From Pseudomonas abietaniphila (GTDB lineage: Bacteria > Pseudomonadota > Gammaproteobacteria > Pseudomonadales > Pseudomonadaceae): a stretch of DNA of 64,000 nucleotides. Below are positions 17,346 to 27,724 of the stretch, piece after piece. Positions within the stretch are counted from its first letter, which is position 1. The number at the start of each line of letters is the position of its first letter. Under the pieces are notes generated by a model. That model did no database searches and was not told where the DNA came from. It saw only the letters and a list, made by a program, of their open reading frames with translations. Made by a program: the position numbers and the translations under genes. Location: positions 702,007 through 766,006 of the forward strand of contig NZ_FNCO01000002.1 of assembly GCF_900100795.1 (NCBI RefSeq), in the 5' to 3' direction.

Positions 17346-20300
17346 TTACCGCGCCAGGTGACGCTCAAGCACCACTTCCAGCGGATGACGCAGCTGTCGA
17401 TCAGCCAGACGCTTCACCTGGCTGCGACATGAATACCCCGTCGCCAAGGCTTCGCCCTGTTTGTCCAGTTTGGTCGCCCAGGATTGCTCGAAGATGGTCC
17501 GGGAGGTGGCCTGATTGCGCGCCTCGTGGCCGTAGGTGCCGGACATGCCGCAGCAGCCAGTGGCTTCGGTGACCAGCGTGAGGCCCATGCGCGCGAAGAC
17601 TTTTTCCCATTGGGACGTGCTGGCCGGGACGTTGGTTTTCTCGGTGCAGTGCGCCATCAAACGGTATGCCTGGGTCGCCGGCTGCGGATTTTCCGGCAGC
17701 ACGTCGATCAGCCATTCCTGTGGCAACAACACCTTCGGGCAATCGCTTAGCCCCGGCACCTTCTGGTATTCCTGGCGATAGACGAGGGTCATCGCGGGGT
17801 CCAGACCCATCAGCGGTACGCCGCAATCGGCCAGTGCCTTGAGCTGAGTGCCATTGCGCACCGCCGCCTTGGCGAAGGCGCCGAGAAAACCTTGCACATG
17901 CAGCGGCTTGCCATTGGCGCTGTATGGCGCCAGGAACACGCGATAACCCAGTTGATGCACCAACTGAATGAGCGACGCCAGCAACGGGGTTTCGAAGTAT
18001 CGGGTGAAGGCGTCCTGCACCAGCACCACGCTGCGTTCCCGCTGCGCCGGGGTCAGTTCACGCAGCGCCGGGACGCTGGCAACCTCGACTTTGCAGGCGC
18101 GCAGCGTCGATTGCAGGTTGTAGCGATGGATCAACGGGCTGTCGAGCATGCCCACATGACGCTCCAGCAAACCACTGACCCACTTGGAGCCCATCACCGC
18201 GTTGTACAGGCCTGGCGCATACGCCATGTAGGGAATGGTGAATTCCAGCGATCCAATCAGGTAGTCACGCAGTGGACGCTGGTACCGGCCGTGGTACAGC
18301 TCCAGAAAACGCGAGCGGAAATCCGGCACGTTGACCTTGATCGGGCATTGCCCCGCGCAGGATTTACACGCCAGGCAACCGGCCATGGCGTCATAGACCT
18401 CGTGAGAGAAGTCCGGCTCGCCACGCTGGCGCGACAGGTTGTTACGCAGGCGTTCAGGCAGGCCCTTGATCCACGACATCTTGCCTCGCGCCGCTTGCAG
18501 CACATCAATGTTGGCTGCACCTTGCAGACGTAGCCATTCGCGAATCAACGACGCACGCCCTTTCGGCGAGTGCTGACGCTCACGGGTGGCTTTCCACGAG
18601 GGGCACATCGCGTCGTTCGGGTCGAAGTTGTAGCAGGCGCCGTTACCGTTGCAATGCACCGCGCTGCCGAAACTCTGCCAGACGCGCTCGTCGATGGTGC
18701 GGTCCAGATCGCCACGCAGCGTGACTTCGTTGACCTTGAGCAAGCCATCGGTGGCGTCGGGCGGCGTGCAGATCTTGCCCGGGTTGAGCTGGTTGTGGGG
18801 ATCGAACGCGCCTTTGAGTGATTGCAGCGCCGGGTATAGCTCACCAAAGAACGCCGGGACGTATTCCGAGCGCAGGCCCTTGCCATGCTCGCCCCATAAC
18901 AGGCCGCCATAGCGTTGCGTCAGTTCAGCGACGGCGTCGGAAATCGGCTTGACCAGCGCGGCCTGTGCCGGGTCTTTCATGTCCAGCGCAGGCCGTACAT
19001 GCAGGACGCCGGCATCGACGTGGCCGAACATCCCGTACGCCAGGCCATGCCCGTCCAGCAGCGCGCGGAATTCGGCGATGTAGTCAGCGAGTTTCTCAGG
19101 CGGCACGGCCGTGTCTTCCACGAACGGCTGCGGACGAATCTCGCCCTCGACGTTACCCAGCAACCCCACTGAACGCTTGCGCATGGTGTACACCCGCGTC
19201 ACTGCCTCGGCGCCTTCGGCCAGCGTGTGACCCAGGCGTTCGATGGTGGTGTCGGCTTGCAGGTGTTCGACGAACGCCGCGACCCGCGCATTGACCTCAT
19301 CGATTTCTTCCCCGCTGAACTCCACCAGGTTAATGCCCAGCGTCGGGCGCTCGGCATCGGCGGGAAAATATTCAGCGACGCTGTGCCAGACGATGTCTTT
19401 CATCGCCAGCATCAGGACTTTGGAGTCCACGGTTTCGATGGACAGCGGCTTCTTCGCAAGCAAGGCATTGGCATCGCGCAAGGCGTCCATGAAGCTGCTG
19501 TAGCGCACGTTCACCAGCACCGAGTATTTCGGAATCGGCAACACATTGAGCTTGGCTTCGACGATGTAACCCAGTGAGCCTTCAGCGCCGCACAGCACGC
19601 TGTTCAAGTTGAACCGCCCTTGCTCGTCACGCAGGTGCGCCAGGTCGTAACCGGTCAGGCACCGGTTGAGCTTGGGGAAGATCGACTCGATCAGGTCGCC
19701 CTGAGTCTCCTGAATCTGCCGTGCGGTGCGATACACCACGCCGATACGGCCAGGTTGAGCGCATGCAACCTCCAGGTCCGCATTCGACAATGGGTGGCTG
19801 TGAAGACGCTCCCCGCCCAGCAACACGCTGTGCAACTCCAGGACGTGGTCGCGGGTCTTGCCGTAGGTGCAACTGCCCTGCCCGCTGGCATCGGTGTTGA
19901 TCATCCCGCCAACGGTGGCGCGGTTGGAGGTCGACAGTTCCGGTGCGAAGAACAACCCGTGAGGTTTGAGCGCGGCGTTGAGCTGATCCTTGACCACGCC
20001 CGCCTGCACGCGAACCCAGCGCTCGGCGACGTTGATTTCGAGAATGGTGTTCATGTGCCGCGACAGGTCGACGACGATCCCGTCCGTCAGTGACTGGCCG
20101 TTGGTGCCGGTGCCGCCGCCGCGCGGTGTCAGCTTGATCTGCCGGAAGCGCGGCTCAGCCATCAACGTCGCAATGCGCGCCACATCATCGGCGTCCACTG
20201 GGAACACCGCCGCTTGCGGCAGGCGCTGGTAGATCGAGTTGTCAGTCGCCAGCACCGTGCGGGTGGCGTAGTCGGCACTGAGCTGGCCGCGGAAACCGCT

Positions 20301-20369
20301 GGCGCGCAGGGCGTCGAGGAATTCAGGGTACTGAGCCGCAGGTAACGCGGTGGGCAGCCGGGCGATCAT
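17346..20369 (-). CDS. ydiJ: FAD-linked oxidase with Fe-S module, D-2-hydroxyglutarate dehydrogenase-like (YdiJ)
   Basis: 1007-residue flavoprotein. Residues about 50-270 are the FAD-binding PCMH domain (TPRGGGTGTNGQSLTDGIVV), about 270-560 the FAD-oxidase C-terminal domain (GLRSEYVPAFFG, NPGKI), and about 640-1000 a ferredoxin-type Fe-S region (CLACKSCAGQCPIKVN) followed by two CCG-like cysteine segments (ATGCCGMSGTYGHE). This fused architecture is that of YdiJ/D2HGDH-type enzymes, which oxidise D-2-hydroxyglutarate and pass electrons to a carrier. ATG 20369 has AAGAGGC upstream; in-frame starts up to 20411 exist. The divergent LysR is a candidate regulator. Confidence 0.88.
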   Translation of the reverse strand: MIARLPTALPAAQYPEFLDALRASGFRGQLSADYATRTVLATDNSIYQRLPQAAVFPVDADDVARIATLMAEPRFRQIKLTPRGGGTGTNGQSLTDGIVVDLSRHMNTILEINVAERWVRVQAGVVKDQLNAALKPHGLFFAPELSTSNRATVGGMINTDASGQGSCTYGKTRDHVLELHSVLLGGERLHSHPLSNADLEVACAQPGRIGVVYRTARQIQETQGDLIESIFPKLNRCLTGYDLAHLRDEQGRFNLNSVLCGAEGSLGYIVEAKLNVLPIPKYSVLVNVRYSSFMDALRDANALLAKKPLSIETVDSKVLMLAMKDIVWHSVAEYFPADAERPTLGINLVEFSGEEIDEVNARVAAFVEHLQADTTIERLGHTLAEGAEAVTRVYTMRKRSVGLLGNVEGEIRPQPFVEDTAVPPEKLADYIAEFRALLDGHGLAYGMFGHVDAGVLHVRPALDMKDPAQAALVKPISDAVAELTQRYGGLLWGEHGKGLRSEYVPAFFGELYPALQSLKGAFDPHNQLNPGKICTPPDATDGLLKVNEVTLRGDLDRTIDERVWQSFGSAVHCNGNGACYNFDPNDAMCPSWKATRERQHSPKGRASLIREWLRLQGAANIDVLQAARGKMSWIKGLPERLRNNLSRQRGEPDFSHEVYDAMAGCLACKSCAGQCPIKVNVPDFRSRFLELYHGRYQRPLRDYLIGSLEFTIPYMAYAPGLYNAVMGSKWVSGLLERHVGMLDSPLIHRYNLQSTLRACKVEVASVPALRELTPAQRERSVVLVQDAFTRYFETPLLASLIQLVHQLGYRVFLAPYSANGKPLHVQGFLGAFAKAAVRNGTQLKALADCGVPLMGLDPAMTLVYRQEYQKVPGLSDCPKVLLPQEWLIDVLPENPQPATQAYRLMAHCTEKTNVPASTSQWEKVFARMGLTLVTEATGCCGMSGTYGHEARNQATSRTIFEQSWATKLDKQGEALATGYSCRSQVKRLADRQLRHPLEVVLERHLAR

Positions 20370-20527
20370 CGTGGGATGGCCTCTTGTCGGTCTATTCACG
20401 GGGAACATCAAAAGACTTGTCGCCTGAGCATTAATCGGTCAGCCTCAGGTCGTTATGCTGCCAATGATCCTGCAGGTTCCAGCGAGACACAAACGCAAAT
20501 TCCTGCCGCTATCGATGACTTTTGTGA

Positions 20528-21412
20528 ATGAATTACCGTCACCTTACCCCTTCTATGTCACTGCTGCTGGCCTTTGAGGCCGCTGCGCGCCATGAAAGCT
20601 ACACCCGCGCCGCTGTCGAGTTGTCCCTGACGCAAAGCGCTGTCAGCCGCCAGGTTCAGGCCCTTGAGCAGCAACTCGGCCTGACGCTGTTTCGGCGCGA
20701 AGGCCGACAGGTGCAGCTGACCGACGTCGGGCGCCTGTATCAGCGTGAAATGAGCGAAGCCCTGGGCCGCATTCGCAGCGCCACCTTGCAGGCCATGGCG
20801 TATCAGTCCGGTGGCGGTACGCTTCGGCTGGCCACCTTGCCGACCTTTGGTTCGAAGTGGTTACTGCCGCGTCTGCATGATTTCTACAAGACTCACCCCG
20901 GCATGCTGGTGCACATCAACTCGCGCATCGACGCCATCGACTTCGAAACCAGCGGCATCGACGCGGCCATCGTGGTCGGCACCCGCGATCTGCCGGGCCT
21001 GATCAGCCACCGCCTGCACGCCGAAGAACTGATGGTGATCGTCTCTGCCCACGTTGCCGACACCCATGCCATCTGGACACCCACGCTGATTGCCGAACAG
21101 CGGCTGCTCACGGTCGCCAATAACCCCAACGTCTGGGGCGACTGGTTCAGCCATCACCATCTGCCCCATCGCATGATGCGCCTGGGCGCCAGCTTCGAGC
21201 TGACGTCACACCTGATTCAGGCGGTCAGGGCGGGCATCGGCATGGGCCTGGTGCCACGCATTCTGGTTGCAGAAGAGCTGGCGAGTGGGGAGCTGATCAG
21301 CCTGGACTTGCCCTTCGCCAGCCAGCGCAACTACTACCTGACGTACCCGCCACGCAACGAGATGCTGCCTTCTCTGCAGGCGTTTCGCGCGTGGCTCTTG
21401 GAGCAGATCTGA
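20528..21412 (+). CDS. LysR-family regulator, GcvA-like
   Basis: 294-residue LTTR with HTH AAVELSLTQSAVSRQVQALE at residues about 28-47 and a C-terminal effector domain (TLPTFGSKWLLPRL; GIGMGLVPRILVAEEL). Sequence style matches the GcvA/AmpR-like group. It is divergent from the YdiJ-type gene with about 158 bp between starts and is convergent with cynS, so YdiJ-like dehydrogenase control is the simplest guess. Confidence 0.88.
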   Translation: MNYRHLTPSMSLLLAFEAAARHESYTRAAVELSLTQSAVSRQVQALEQQLGLTLFRREGRQVQLTDVGRLYQREMSEALGRIRSATLQAMAYQSGGGTLRLATLPTFGSKWLLPRLHDFYKTHPGMLVHINSRIDAIDFETSGIDAAIVVGTRDLPGLISHRLHAEELMVIVSAHVADTHAIWTPTLIAEQRLLTVANNPNVWGDWFSHHHLPHRMMRLGASFELTSHLIQAVRAGIGMGLVPRILVAEELASGELISLDLPFASQRNYYLTYPPRNEMLPSLQAFRAWLLEQI

Positions 21413-21491
21413 GTGGGTGAGAGATACGTAACGACGCGCTCTACCCGCTACTGCCAGCGATTAAGCCATAGCGCCCCGAACCAGTCTGCCG

Positions 21492-21941
21492 TCAGTAACT
21501 TTTGTACGGCAAAAACTTGCCCGACAAGACGACATTGACCCGGTCGCCCTTCGGGTCCTGTTCGCGCTGGATATCCATCGAAAAGTCGATCGCACTCATG
21601 ATGCCGTCACCGAACTCTTCGTGGATCAGCTCCTTGATCGTGGTGCCATAGACGTTGACCATCTCGTACCAGCGATAGATCAGCGGGTCGGTTGGCACCG
21701 CAGTCGGCAAAGAGCCCTTGTAGGGAACGACCTGCAACCAGGCCACCGCCTCATCCGAAAGCTCAAACACCTTACCGAGTGTCTCGGCCTGCGCTTTGTC
21801 GAACTTCATCTGCCCCAGGCAACCGGCAGTCGTCCACTCTTTGGACAGGCCGATGGTCTCTGCAACGTCACACCACTTCAGGCCCTTGCGAACCTTGGCG
21901 GCGAGGATCAATTGGGTGACTTGGTCGCGATTGGAAATCAT
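21492..21941 (-). CDS. cynS: cyanate hydratase (cyanase)
   Basis: Converts cyanate plus bicarbonate to ammonia and CO2. The 149-residue protein has an N-terminal HTH-like domain and a C-terminal catalytic domain; the active-site Arg, Glu and Ser fall in IYRWYEMVNVYG, TTIKEL and DGIMSAIDF. It is the last gene of a seven-gene minus-strand operon, 47 bp after the ABC ATPase gene. Unlike classic cyn operons, no CynR or carbonic anhydrase CynT is present, and the upstream genes encode redox enzymes. Confidence 0.95.
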   Translation of the reverse strand: MISNRDQVTQLILAAKVRKGLKWCDVAETIGLSKEWTTAGCLGQMKFDKAQAETLGKVFELSDEAVAWLQVVPYKGSLPTAVPTDPLIYRWYEMVNVYGTTIKELIHEEFGDGIMSAIDFSMDIQREQDPKGDRVNVVLSGKFLPYKSY

Positions 21942-21988
21942 GGAAAACCTCTCTGATTGAGTTGTGCAGCTAAAGGGTTAAACGGTGC

Positions 21989-22912
21989 TCAGGCGACAAT
22001 TCGCAGTTTCGAATCCGACGGGTTATCAGGCCCTGGAGGCGGACTGTCGTCGGGCAAGCCGGGATAAACGATCAATGGGTCAGTCAACGTACCGGATTGC
22101 GCGTTTTGCTCCTGAATCGTTTTGGAACGACGCACTAGGAAATCCACCAGGTGGTTACGGATGCGATAGAACTGCGGGTCATGGTGGATGGTTTCGCGTG
22201 AGCGATCACGTGGAAGGGTATTGACCACGATCTCCGCGATACGGGCGTGAGGGCCATTGCTCATGAGCATGATCTTGTCGGCCAGAAGAATCGCCTCGTC
22301 CACATCATGGGTGATCATGTAAACGGTCTGCTGGGTAGCCGAACAGATGCTCAGCAATTCGTCCTGAATGACACCGCGGGTCAACGCATCAAGGGCGCCG
22401 AAGGGCTCATCGAGCAGCAGCATCTGGGGTTCGACCGAGAACGCACGGGCAATGCCGACACGCTGCTTCATGCCACCCGACAGTTCGCTGGGCTTCTTCT
22501 GCCCTGCCCCTTTAAGCCCGACCATCTCCAGGAAGCGTTTGCCATGTTCAGCCACCTGGGCCTTGGACCAATCGGGATGACGGGAGCGCACGGCGAACGC
22601 AATGTTCTGATCCACGGTCATCCAGGGCAGCAGCGCGTGATTCTGAAACACTACGCCGCGGTCCAGGCTGGGGCCGAAAATCTCGCGACCGCCCATCACC
22701 ACGGTGCCGCTGCTGGCCTCATCAAGGCCGGCGAGGATGTTCAGGATGGTGCTCTTGCCGCAGCCGGAGTGGCCGATCACACAGACGAACTCGCCACGCT
22801 GGATCGAGAAACTGATGTCTTCGAACACCGGGGGAAGGTCAGGCCGATAACGCTTGGTGAGCCCTTCGACCTTGACGAACGCAGGCGTGCGGCTGGTGGT
22901 TTCATTCAGCAT
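21989..22912 (-). CDS. ABC transporter ATPase, nitrate/cyanate/taurine type
   Basis: 307-residue ATPase that energises import. Walker A GHSGCGKST, signature LSGGM, Walker B LLLDEPFGALD and the H-loop ITHDVDEA are intact. Beyond about residue 255 there is a proline-rich extension without recognised function. The gene overlaps the permease gene by 11 bp. The NrtD/CynD/SsuB group moves small anions such as nitrate, bicarbonate, cyanate or sulfonates; cyanate or a cyanate precursor is inferred from the neighbouring cyanase. Confidence 0.9.
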   Translation of the reverse strand: MLNETTSRTPAFVKVEGLTKRYRPDLPPVFEDISFSIQRGEFVCVIGHSGCGKSTILNILAGLDEASSGTVVMGGREIFGPSLDRGVVFQNHALLPWMTVDQNIAFAVRSRHPDWSKAQVAEHGKRFLEMVGLKGAGQKKPSELSGGMKQRVGIARAFSVEPQMLLLDEPFGALDALTRGVIQDELLSICSATQQTVYMITHDVDEAILLADKIMLMSNGPHARIAEIVVNTLPRDRSRETIHHDPQFYRIRNHLVDFLVRRSKTIQEQNAQSGTLTDPLIVYPGLPDDSPPPGPDNPSDSKLRIVA

Positions 22913-23753
22913 AAGTCACCTTCTTTTGCAGGGTGGCGAACAGCAAATCCAGGAGCATGCCCATCACCCCGATCATGAGGACCGCGAAGATCACGTTGGA
23001 CAGCGACAGGTTGTTCCACTCGTTCCAGACGAAGTAGCCGATGCCAGTGCCACCGATCAGCATCTCGGCGGCGACGATCACCAGCCACGCAATGCCCATG
23101 GAAATCCGCATGCCGGTGATGATCGTCGGCGCGGCGGCAGGCAGCACGACCATGAAGGCTTTTCTGAGCGGGCTGACTTCCAGGGTGCGCGCCACGTTGA
23201 GCCAGTCCTTGCGCACCGCTGCCACGCCGAATGCGGTGTTGATCAACATCGGCCAGACCGAGCAGATGAAAATCACGAAGATGGCCGAGATCGACGAGTC
23301 CTTGATCGTGTAAAGGGCGATGGGCATCCAGGCCAGCGGCGAGATCGGCTTGAGCACTTGTATGAACGGGTCGAGCGCGCGATACAGCAGTGGCGACATA
23401 CCGATGGCAAAGCCCAGCGGTATCGCCACGAGCAGAGCAATCAGATAACCCACCGCCACCCGTCCCAGCGAATAGGCCAGTTGAATACCAATACCCTTCT
23501 CGTTAGGGCCTCGGTCATAGAACGGATCGCTCAGTTGCTTGAACGCCAGCGTCGAAAACTGCACAGGCGTCGGAAACCCGCTGACTTTGCGCTGCTCGCT
23601 GCTGACGCTTTTGCCCATCAGCACAGCGTATTCTTCATCCATCGCCACCTTTGCCGACTTGGCCACCGGCAACGTTGCCATCTGCCAGACCAGTACCAAC
23701 ATCGCGAGCATCGCCAGTGACAACAGAGCAGCCCTGAACCTTAGTGTTTTCAT
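22902..23753 (-). CDS. ABC transporter permease, nitrate/cyanate type
   Basis: 283-residue inner-membrane protein with about six hydrophobic segments and the EAA-type loop region (EVSPLRKAFMVVLPAAAPTIITG). An N-terminal membrane anchor precedes a periplasmic loop of about 80 residues. It belongs to the NrtB/TauC/SsuC permease group and pairs with the ATPase it overlaps and the binding protein encoded 12 bp upstream. Confidence 0.9.
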   Translation of the reverse strand: MKTLRFRAALLSLAMLAMLVLVWQMATLPVAKSAKVAMDEEYAVLMGKSVSSEQRKVSGFPTPVQFSTLAFKQLSDPFYDRGPNEKGIGIQLAYSLGRVAVGYLIALLVAIPLGFAIGMSPLLYRALDPFIQVLKPISPLAWMPIALYTIKDSSISAIFVIFICSVWPMLINTAFGVAAVRKDWLNVARTLEVSPLRKAFMVVLPAAAPTIITGMRISMGIAWLVIVAAEMLIGGTGIGYFVWNEWNNLSLSNVIFAVLMIGVMGMLLDLLFATLQKKVTYAE

Positions 23754-23765
23754 CGAAAGCTCCTC

Positions 23766-25163
23766 TTACGCGCGCTTGATGGCGAAACCATCGAGATAGG
23801 CCTTGGGTTGAGTAGGATCGAACGGGCGGCCCATGACCGAAAACGCCTTGTAGCCCGACAACGGTTCGGCGCTGGCCTCTCGCATATCCAGCTCGTGCAT
23901 CTGGCGGCGAGCGTCAGTCATCAGGAACACCTGCTCGGCGATGCCGTTGAAATCCATATCGCCCTTGATATAGCCCCAGCGCTTGAGCTGGGTGAGCATC
24001 CAGGTCGCCATCGAATACCAGGGCATCGGATCGAAGTCAGAGCGCCGCGGATCGTCCTGCACCACACCCAGCCCATCGGCAAATCGACCGGTGAGCCCTT
24101 GGCGAATGACGATTTCTGGCTGGTTCAGGTAATTCGGCGTGGAGATGGTTTGCGCGATCATCGTGCGATTGGCCGGGTCGCGTGCCGTCGCAGCAGCGTT
24201 GAGAATGGCCCGGTACAAGGCAGCAAAGGTGTTTGGGTTCTCTTCAATGAATTTCTGTGACGTGCCAAACGAGCAGCAAGGGTGACCGTCCCAGATTTCT
24301 TTCGAGAGGATGTGGATGAAGCCGATCTCGTCGTACACCGCCCGCTGATTGAAAGGGTCGGGGCCCAGAAATCCATCGATATTGCCGGCCCGCAAATTGG
24401 CGATCATTTCCGCAGGCGGAGTGACTCGAAGCTGCACGTCGCGGTCAGGATCGAGGCCATGTTCGGCCAGGTAATAGCGCAACAGGAAGTTGTGCATCGA
24501 GAACTCGAACGGAATGGCAAACTTGAAACCCTTCCAGTTACGCGGATCGCGGTTGTCCTTGTGTTTGAGCGCCAGGGTGATCGCCTGACCGTTGGTGTTC
24601 TGAATGCTCGCAACGCGCATCGGTTGAGCGTTGGAGCCAAGACCGAGCGAGATGGTCAGCGGCATCGGTGCGAGGAAGTGCGAGGCGTCCAATTCACCGT
24701 TGAGCATGTTGTCGCGAACCAGCGCCCAGCCTGCGGTTTTTTGCAGCGTGACGTTGAGGCCCTGCGCCTTATACAAGCCCAGCGGGTCAGCCATGATCAG
24801 CGGCGTCGCGCAGTTGATCGGGATAAAGCCGATCTTCAGGTTTTTCTTTTCCAGCGCGCCGGGCTTGTCTTCTGCCATGGCCTGCATTGCTTGAATCGGC
24901 AACAGACTGTTGATGGCTGCCATTGCTGCGCCGATGCCCACGGCCTTCAGAAATCGGCGACGGGCGTTGTCGTTGGGAAACAAGGCGCGGATCGCGGCGG
25001 CCTCAACGAAATCCCGAGACAAGGCTTCTGCATCTTGCCCGCGTGCCATGCGGGCACTTTCGGCACCGGCATCGTGCGCCTGTTGGCTGGCGTGCTGTCC
25101 GCAGGTGCAGCCCGACAAGGTCGAATCGGTGCCGTACGGGCGGTAAAAGTTGTCGTCGCTCAT
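23766..25163 (-). CDS. CmpA/NrtA-family substrate-binding protein with Tat signal
   Basis: 465-residue periplasmic binding protein for the adjacent importer. A twin-arginine signal (ARRRFLK, residues 67-73, then a hydrophobic stretch) comes after an unusual 65-residue leader that contains GCTCGQH. The mature part begins LKIGFIPINCATPLIMADPLG, the NrtA/CmpA pattern. AAGGA sits 8 bp before the ATG at 25163, so the leader is likely real. Ligands of this family are nitrate, bicarbonate or cyanate; here the ligand is inferred from operon content only. Confidence 0.88.
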   Translation of the reverse strand: MSDDNFYRPYGTDSTLSGCTCGQHASQQAHDAGAESARMARGQDAEALSRDFVEAAAIRALFPNDNARRRFLKAVGIGAAMAAINSLLPIQAMQAMAEDKPGALEKKNLKIGFIPINCATPLIMADPLGLYKAQGLNVTLQKTAGWALVRDNMLNGELDASHFLAPMPLTISLGLGSNAQPMRVASIQNTNGQAITLALKHKDNRDPRNWKGFKFAIPFEFSMHNFLLRYYLAEHGLDPDRDVQLRVTPPAEMIANLRAGNIDGFLGPDPFNQRAVYDEIGFIHILSKEIWDGHPCCSFGTSQKFIEENPNTFAALYRAILNAAATARDPANRTMIAQTISTPNYLNQPEIVIRQGLTGRFADGLGVVQDDPRRSDFDPMPWYSMATWMLTQLKRWGYIKGDMDFNGIAEQVFLMTDARRQMHELDMREASAEPLSGYKAFSVMGRPFDPTQPKAYLDGFAIKRA

Positions 25164-25190
25164 GCCCAGTGTCCTTGTGGAAAGTGAGGG

Positions 25191-26522
25191 TCAGGCCGCT
25201 GCCTGTCCAACTTGCAATGTGGAGGCCATGAGGCCGTCGAGGTCCTGCTCCATCCGAAGATGCCCCTCGCCTTGCTCGACGACACGCCACGTCCCGGCAG
25301 CTGACGGCAGGCCGCGCAGTACGATGGGCAAAGAACGTGTTTTCAGACGGATCACCGGTTGCACGTGGACGTAGCCCGCGTGTGCCTTACCCAGCAGCGC
25401 ATGGGCAATTACGTTGGCCTGCAATGAAATCGGCTCCACGAATCGGCACGGCAGACCCGCCAGGCTGATGCAATCGCCCAAAGCGTGAATATCAGGATCG
25501 CTGGTCATCAGGGTGGTTGGATCGACCTGAATGCCCCGGTCGAATGCCAGTCCGGCGTTGTGTGCCAACCGGCCATCAGTGATCAAGCCCGTCGCAGCCA
25601 CTACCTGATCGAATTCGAATTGGCGACCGCACTCCGTTGCCAGCCTCTTCACACCGTTCGATGTGCCCTCGATACCTGCCACTTGCACACTGCCGACGAA
25701 CATGATGCCCAGGCGTTGCTGGCTGCTCAGCAACAGCTCCGCGGCGAGGTCAGGCAACAGCCCTGTCAGTGGCAACGGATTGCGATCGATCAGGGTAACG
25801 CTGTGCCCTGCCCGGGCGAAATCTTCCGCCAGTTCACACCCCACCATGCCGGCGCCGACGATGGCAACACGCTGAGAACGCTGGCTCAAAAGGGTCTGCA
25901 ATCCCGACCATTCGTTGAGGCTGTTGACGCGCCAGCACAAGCTTGGTGGCAAGGCGGCCGGCAGTGCCGGGCGAGCGCCCTGCGCCAACACCAGCTTGGT
26001 GTAATTGAGGGTGCCGCGGGTGGTGCGCAACTGATGCAACGCGGGTGTAAGCCCCACCACCGACGTTTCGGTGTACAACCGCACGCCCAGCCGAGCGGCA
26101 GCGTCATGGGCGGTCTCACGCACCAGGGATTGCGCGGTCTGGCCACGACTGACCGCCAGTGACAGCTCCGGCTTGTGATAACGGTTGCCGTTGCAGGCGC
26201 TGATCAGAGTAACGGGCACCGAACCGTCCAGTTCGCGAATGGCCTCGACCATCGCCCAGCCCGACAGACCGCCGCCGACCACGACAATCCCGGTGCCGCG
26301 ATGGGCGCTCGGAACGTGGCTCACTGCCTCGACTTCACGTTTGACGAACAGCTCAAAATCAGTCTTGGTCACGCCACACAGCGGACATTCCCAATCGTCC
26401 GGTATGTCTTCGAAACGGGTGCCCGGCGGCAGGCCGCTGTCCGGATCACCCAGTTCCTCGTCGTAGATCAGCCCGCAGGCGCGGCAGATGAATTGCAGCC
26501 AGGGTTTGGTCAGCGCGCTCAT
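25191..26522 (-). CDS. rubredoxin-fused FAD-dependent oxidoreductase
   Basis: 443 residues. Residues about 10-55 are a complete rubredoxin ([12 protein letters not shown] and [13 protein letters not shown] give the four Cys iron ligands). From about residue 75 a pyridine-nucleotide-disulfide-type reductase follows with FAD motif [10 protein letters not shown] and NAD motif [17 protein letters not shown], ending with the [13 protein letters not shown]-binding segment. Rubredoxin and its reductase are thus fused in reverse order to feed electrons to an oxygenase, plausibly the flavoprotein encoded just upstream, whose stop overlaps this start (ATGA). Confidence 0.9.
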   Translation of the reverse strand: MSALTKPWLQFICRACGLIYDEELGDPDSGLPPGTRFEDIPDDWECPLCGVTKTDFELFVKREVEAVSHVPSAHRGTGIVVVGGGLSGWAMVEAIRELDGSVPVTLISACNGNRYHKPELSLAVSRGQTAQSLVRETAHDAAARLGVRLYTETSVVGLTPALHQLRTTRGTLNYTKLVLAQGARPALPAALPPSLCWRVNSLNEWSGLQTLLSQRSQRVAIVGAGMVGCELAEDFARAGHSVTLIDRNPLPLTGLLPDLAAELLLSSQQRLGIMFVGSVQVAGIEGTSNGVKRLATECGRQFEFDQVVAATGLITDGRLAHNAGLAFDRGIQVDPTTLMTSDPDIHALGDCISLAGLPCRFVEPISLQANVIAHALLGKAHAGYVHVQPVIRLKTRSLPIVLRGLPSAAGTWRVVEQGEGHLRMEQDLDGLMASTLQVGQAAA

Positions 26523-27664
26523 GCTGGCAGCTCCTCTTTCATCAACCGCGCCATTTCCCAGCGCAGGTGCTTGATGGCGGGCGTGACGATGGCGACGAAA
26601 TGGGCTTCACGGATTCTGCGCTGCGGGGCGGCACTCATCCGGTAGCCACGAGCGCCCTGGTGCAGCAAGGCCGACTGCGAGGCCTTGAGGGCCAGCTCAG
26701 CGCCTTGCACCCGCGCATCGAGTACGTCGAGCAAATAATCCTTGCTGGTTTCGTACGGCGTCCGGCATAGCTTCAGCACCCGGCTGTTGAGATCGTCGAG
26801 TTCAAACTGCAACTCGTCCGGGCCGTTGTGCAGGAACTGATTGACGTGGCCAAGCGTCGATTCGACCTCACGTATCGAGTCGATGCTGCCTTGGGTCACG
26901 CCGGTGGCCATCCCTGACTGAAGCAGGATGAACGCGCCACGGATGCGCTGAATGAAAGGTCGCGCAGGATCGGCAATCAGGTTGTCCTGCGCAACAAAGT
27001 AATCGACCAGCCGGATACCAAAGGTGCTGGTGCCTTCCATGCCGGAAAACTCCGGGCAGGTCTTGAGTTCGACACGCTCATCGATGTCGAGCATGAACAT
27101 GATCTCGTGGGAGATCGAACCGTCGTCTCGTTCCACACCCGCGATAGCGCCGCAGTATTGGCCACGGTTGATGTGACTGACCCACGGCAAGGCGCCGTTC
27201 ACCACATAACCCCCAGCGACTTTGCGGGCCCGCAGGATGAGGGTTTCGATACCCGCCAGGGCCTTCATGGGATTGGAGAGCGCCGTACCACCGAAAGTGA
27301 GGCCTTCGGTATGCGCCTCCAGGCGGCCACGAAGCGCTGTGTTGTCCGACTGATCCATGTACAGGCCGCAAACGTCATGGCACCACATCAGAAACCCAGT
27401 CGAGCCGCAGCTGCGACTGGCCTCGTGCATGCTGCCAATGGCGACGTCGAAGCGATTGCCTTGCTGCTTCAGATGCGCCGCAAACGCGCCTGCCTGTCCG
27501 AGGGTTGCCATGATATCCGCCGGGTAATGACCTTCATCGATCCGGTGTGCCGCCTGCGCCAGCGGGCCAGCCGCAATGCGACTGACTTCACTAAGCACCT
27601 GTGCGTCGTCGCTCCAGTCTGCGGTGCGTCCCGCAGCGGCGAAAGCAACAGCAATGTTGTTCAT
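26519..27664 (-). CDS. acyl-CoA dehydrogenase-fold flavoprotein (possible monooxygenase)
   Basis: 381-residue protein of the acyl-CoA dehydrogenase superfamily. It shows the [17 protein letters not shown]-domain segment, [13 protein letters not shown] in the beta domain and [18 protein letters not shown] in the C-terminal helices, but it lacks the usual C-terminal GTNEI-type ending. Several members of this fold (DszC, SfnB/MsuC, amine hydroxylases) are flavin-dependent oxygenases of sulfur or nitrogen compounds, and the company of a reductase, importer and cyanase favours that here over fatty-acid oxidation. The start at 27664 has GGAGGAG upstream. Substrate unproven. Confidence 0.82.
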   Translation of the reverse strand: MNNIAVAFAAAGRTADWSDDAQVLSEVSRIAAGPLAQAAHRIDEGHYPADIMATLGQAGAFAAHLKQQGNRFDVAIGSMHEASRSCGSTGFLMWCHDVCGLYMDQSDNTALRGRLEAHTEGLTFGGTALSNPMKALAGIETLILRARKVAGGYVVNGALPWVSHINRGQYCGAIAGVERDDGSISHEIMFMLDIDERVELKTCPEFSGMEGTSTFGIRLVDYFVAQDNLIADPARPFIQRIRGAFILLQSGMATGVTQGSIDSIREVESTLGHVNQFLHNGPDELQFELDDLNSRVLKLCRTPYETSKDYLLDVLDARVQGAELALKASQSALLHQGARGYRMSAAPQRRIREAHFVAIVTPAIKHLRWEMARLMKEELPA

Positions 27665-27724
27665 GGCAACTCCTCCCTCAGTGGTGTACGTCAACCGTGG
27701 TGCGCTTGATCCAATAGCCGACGA

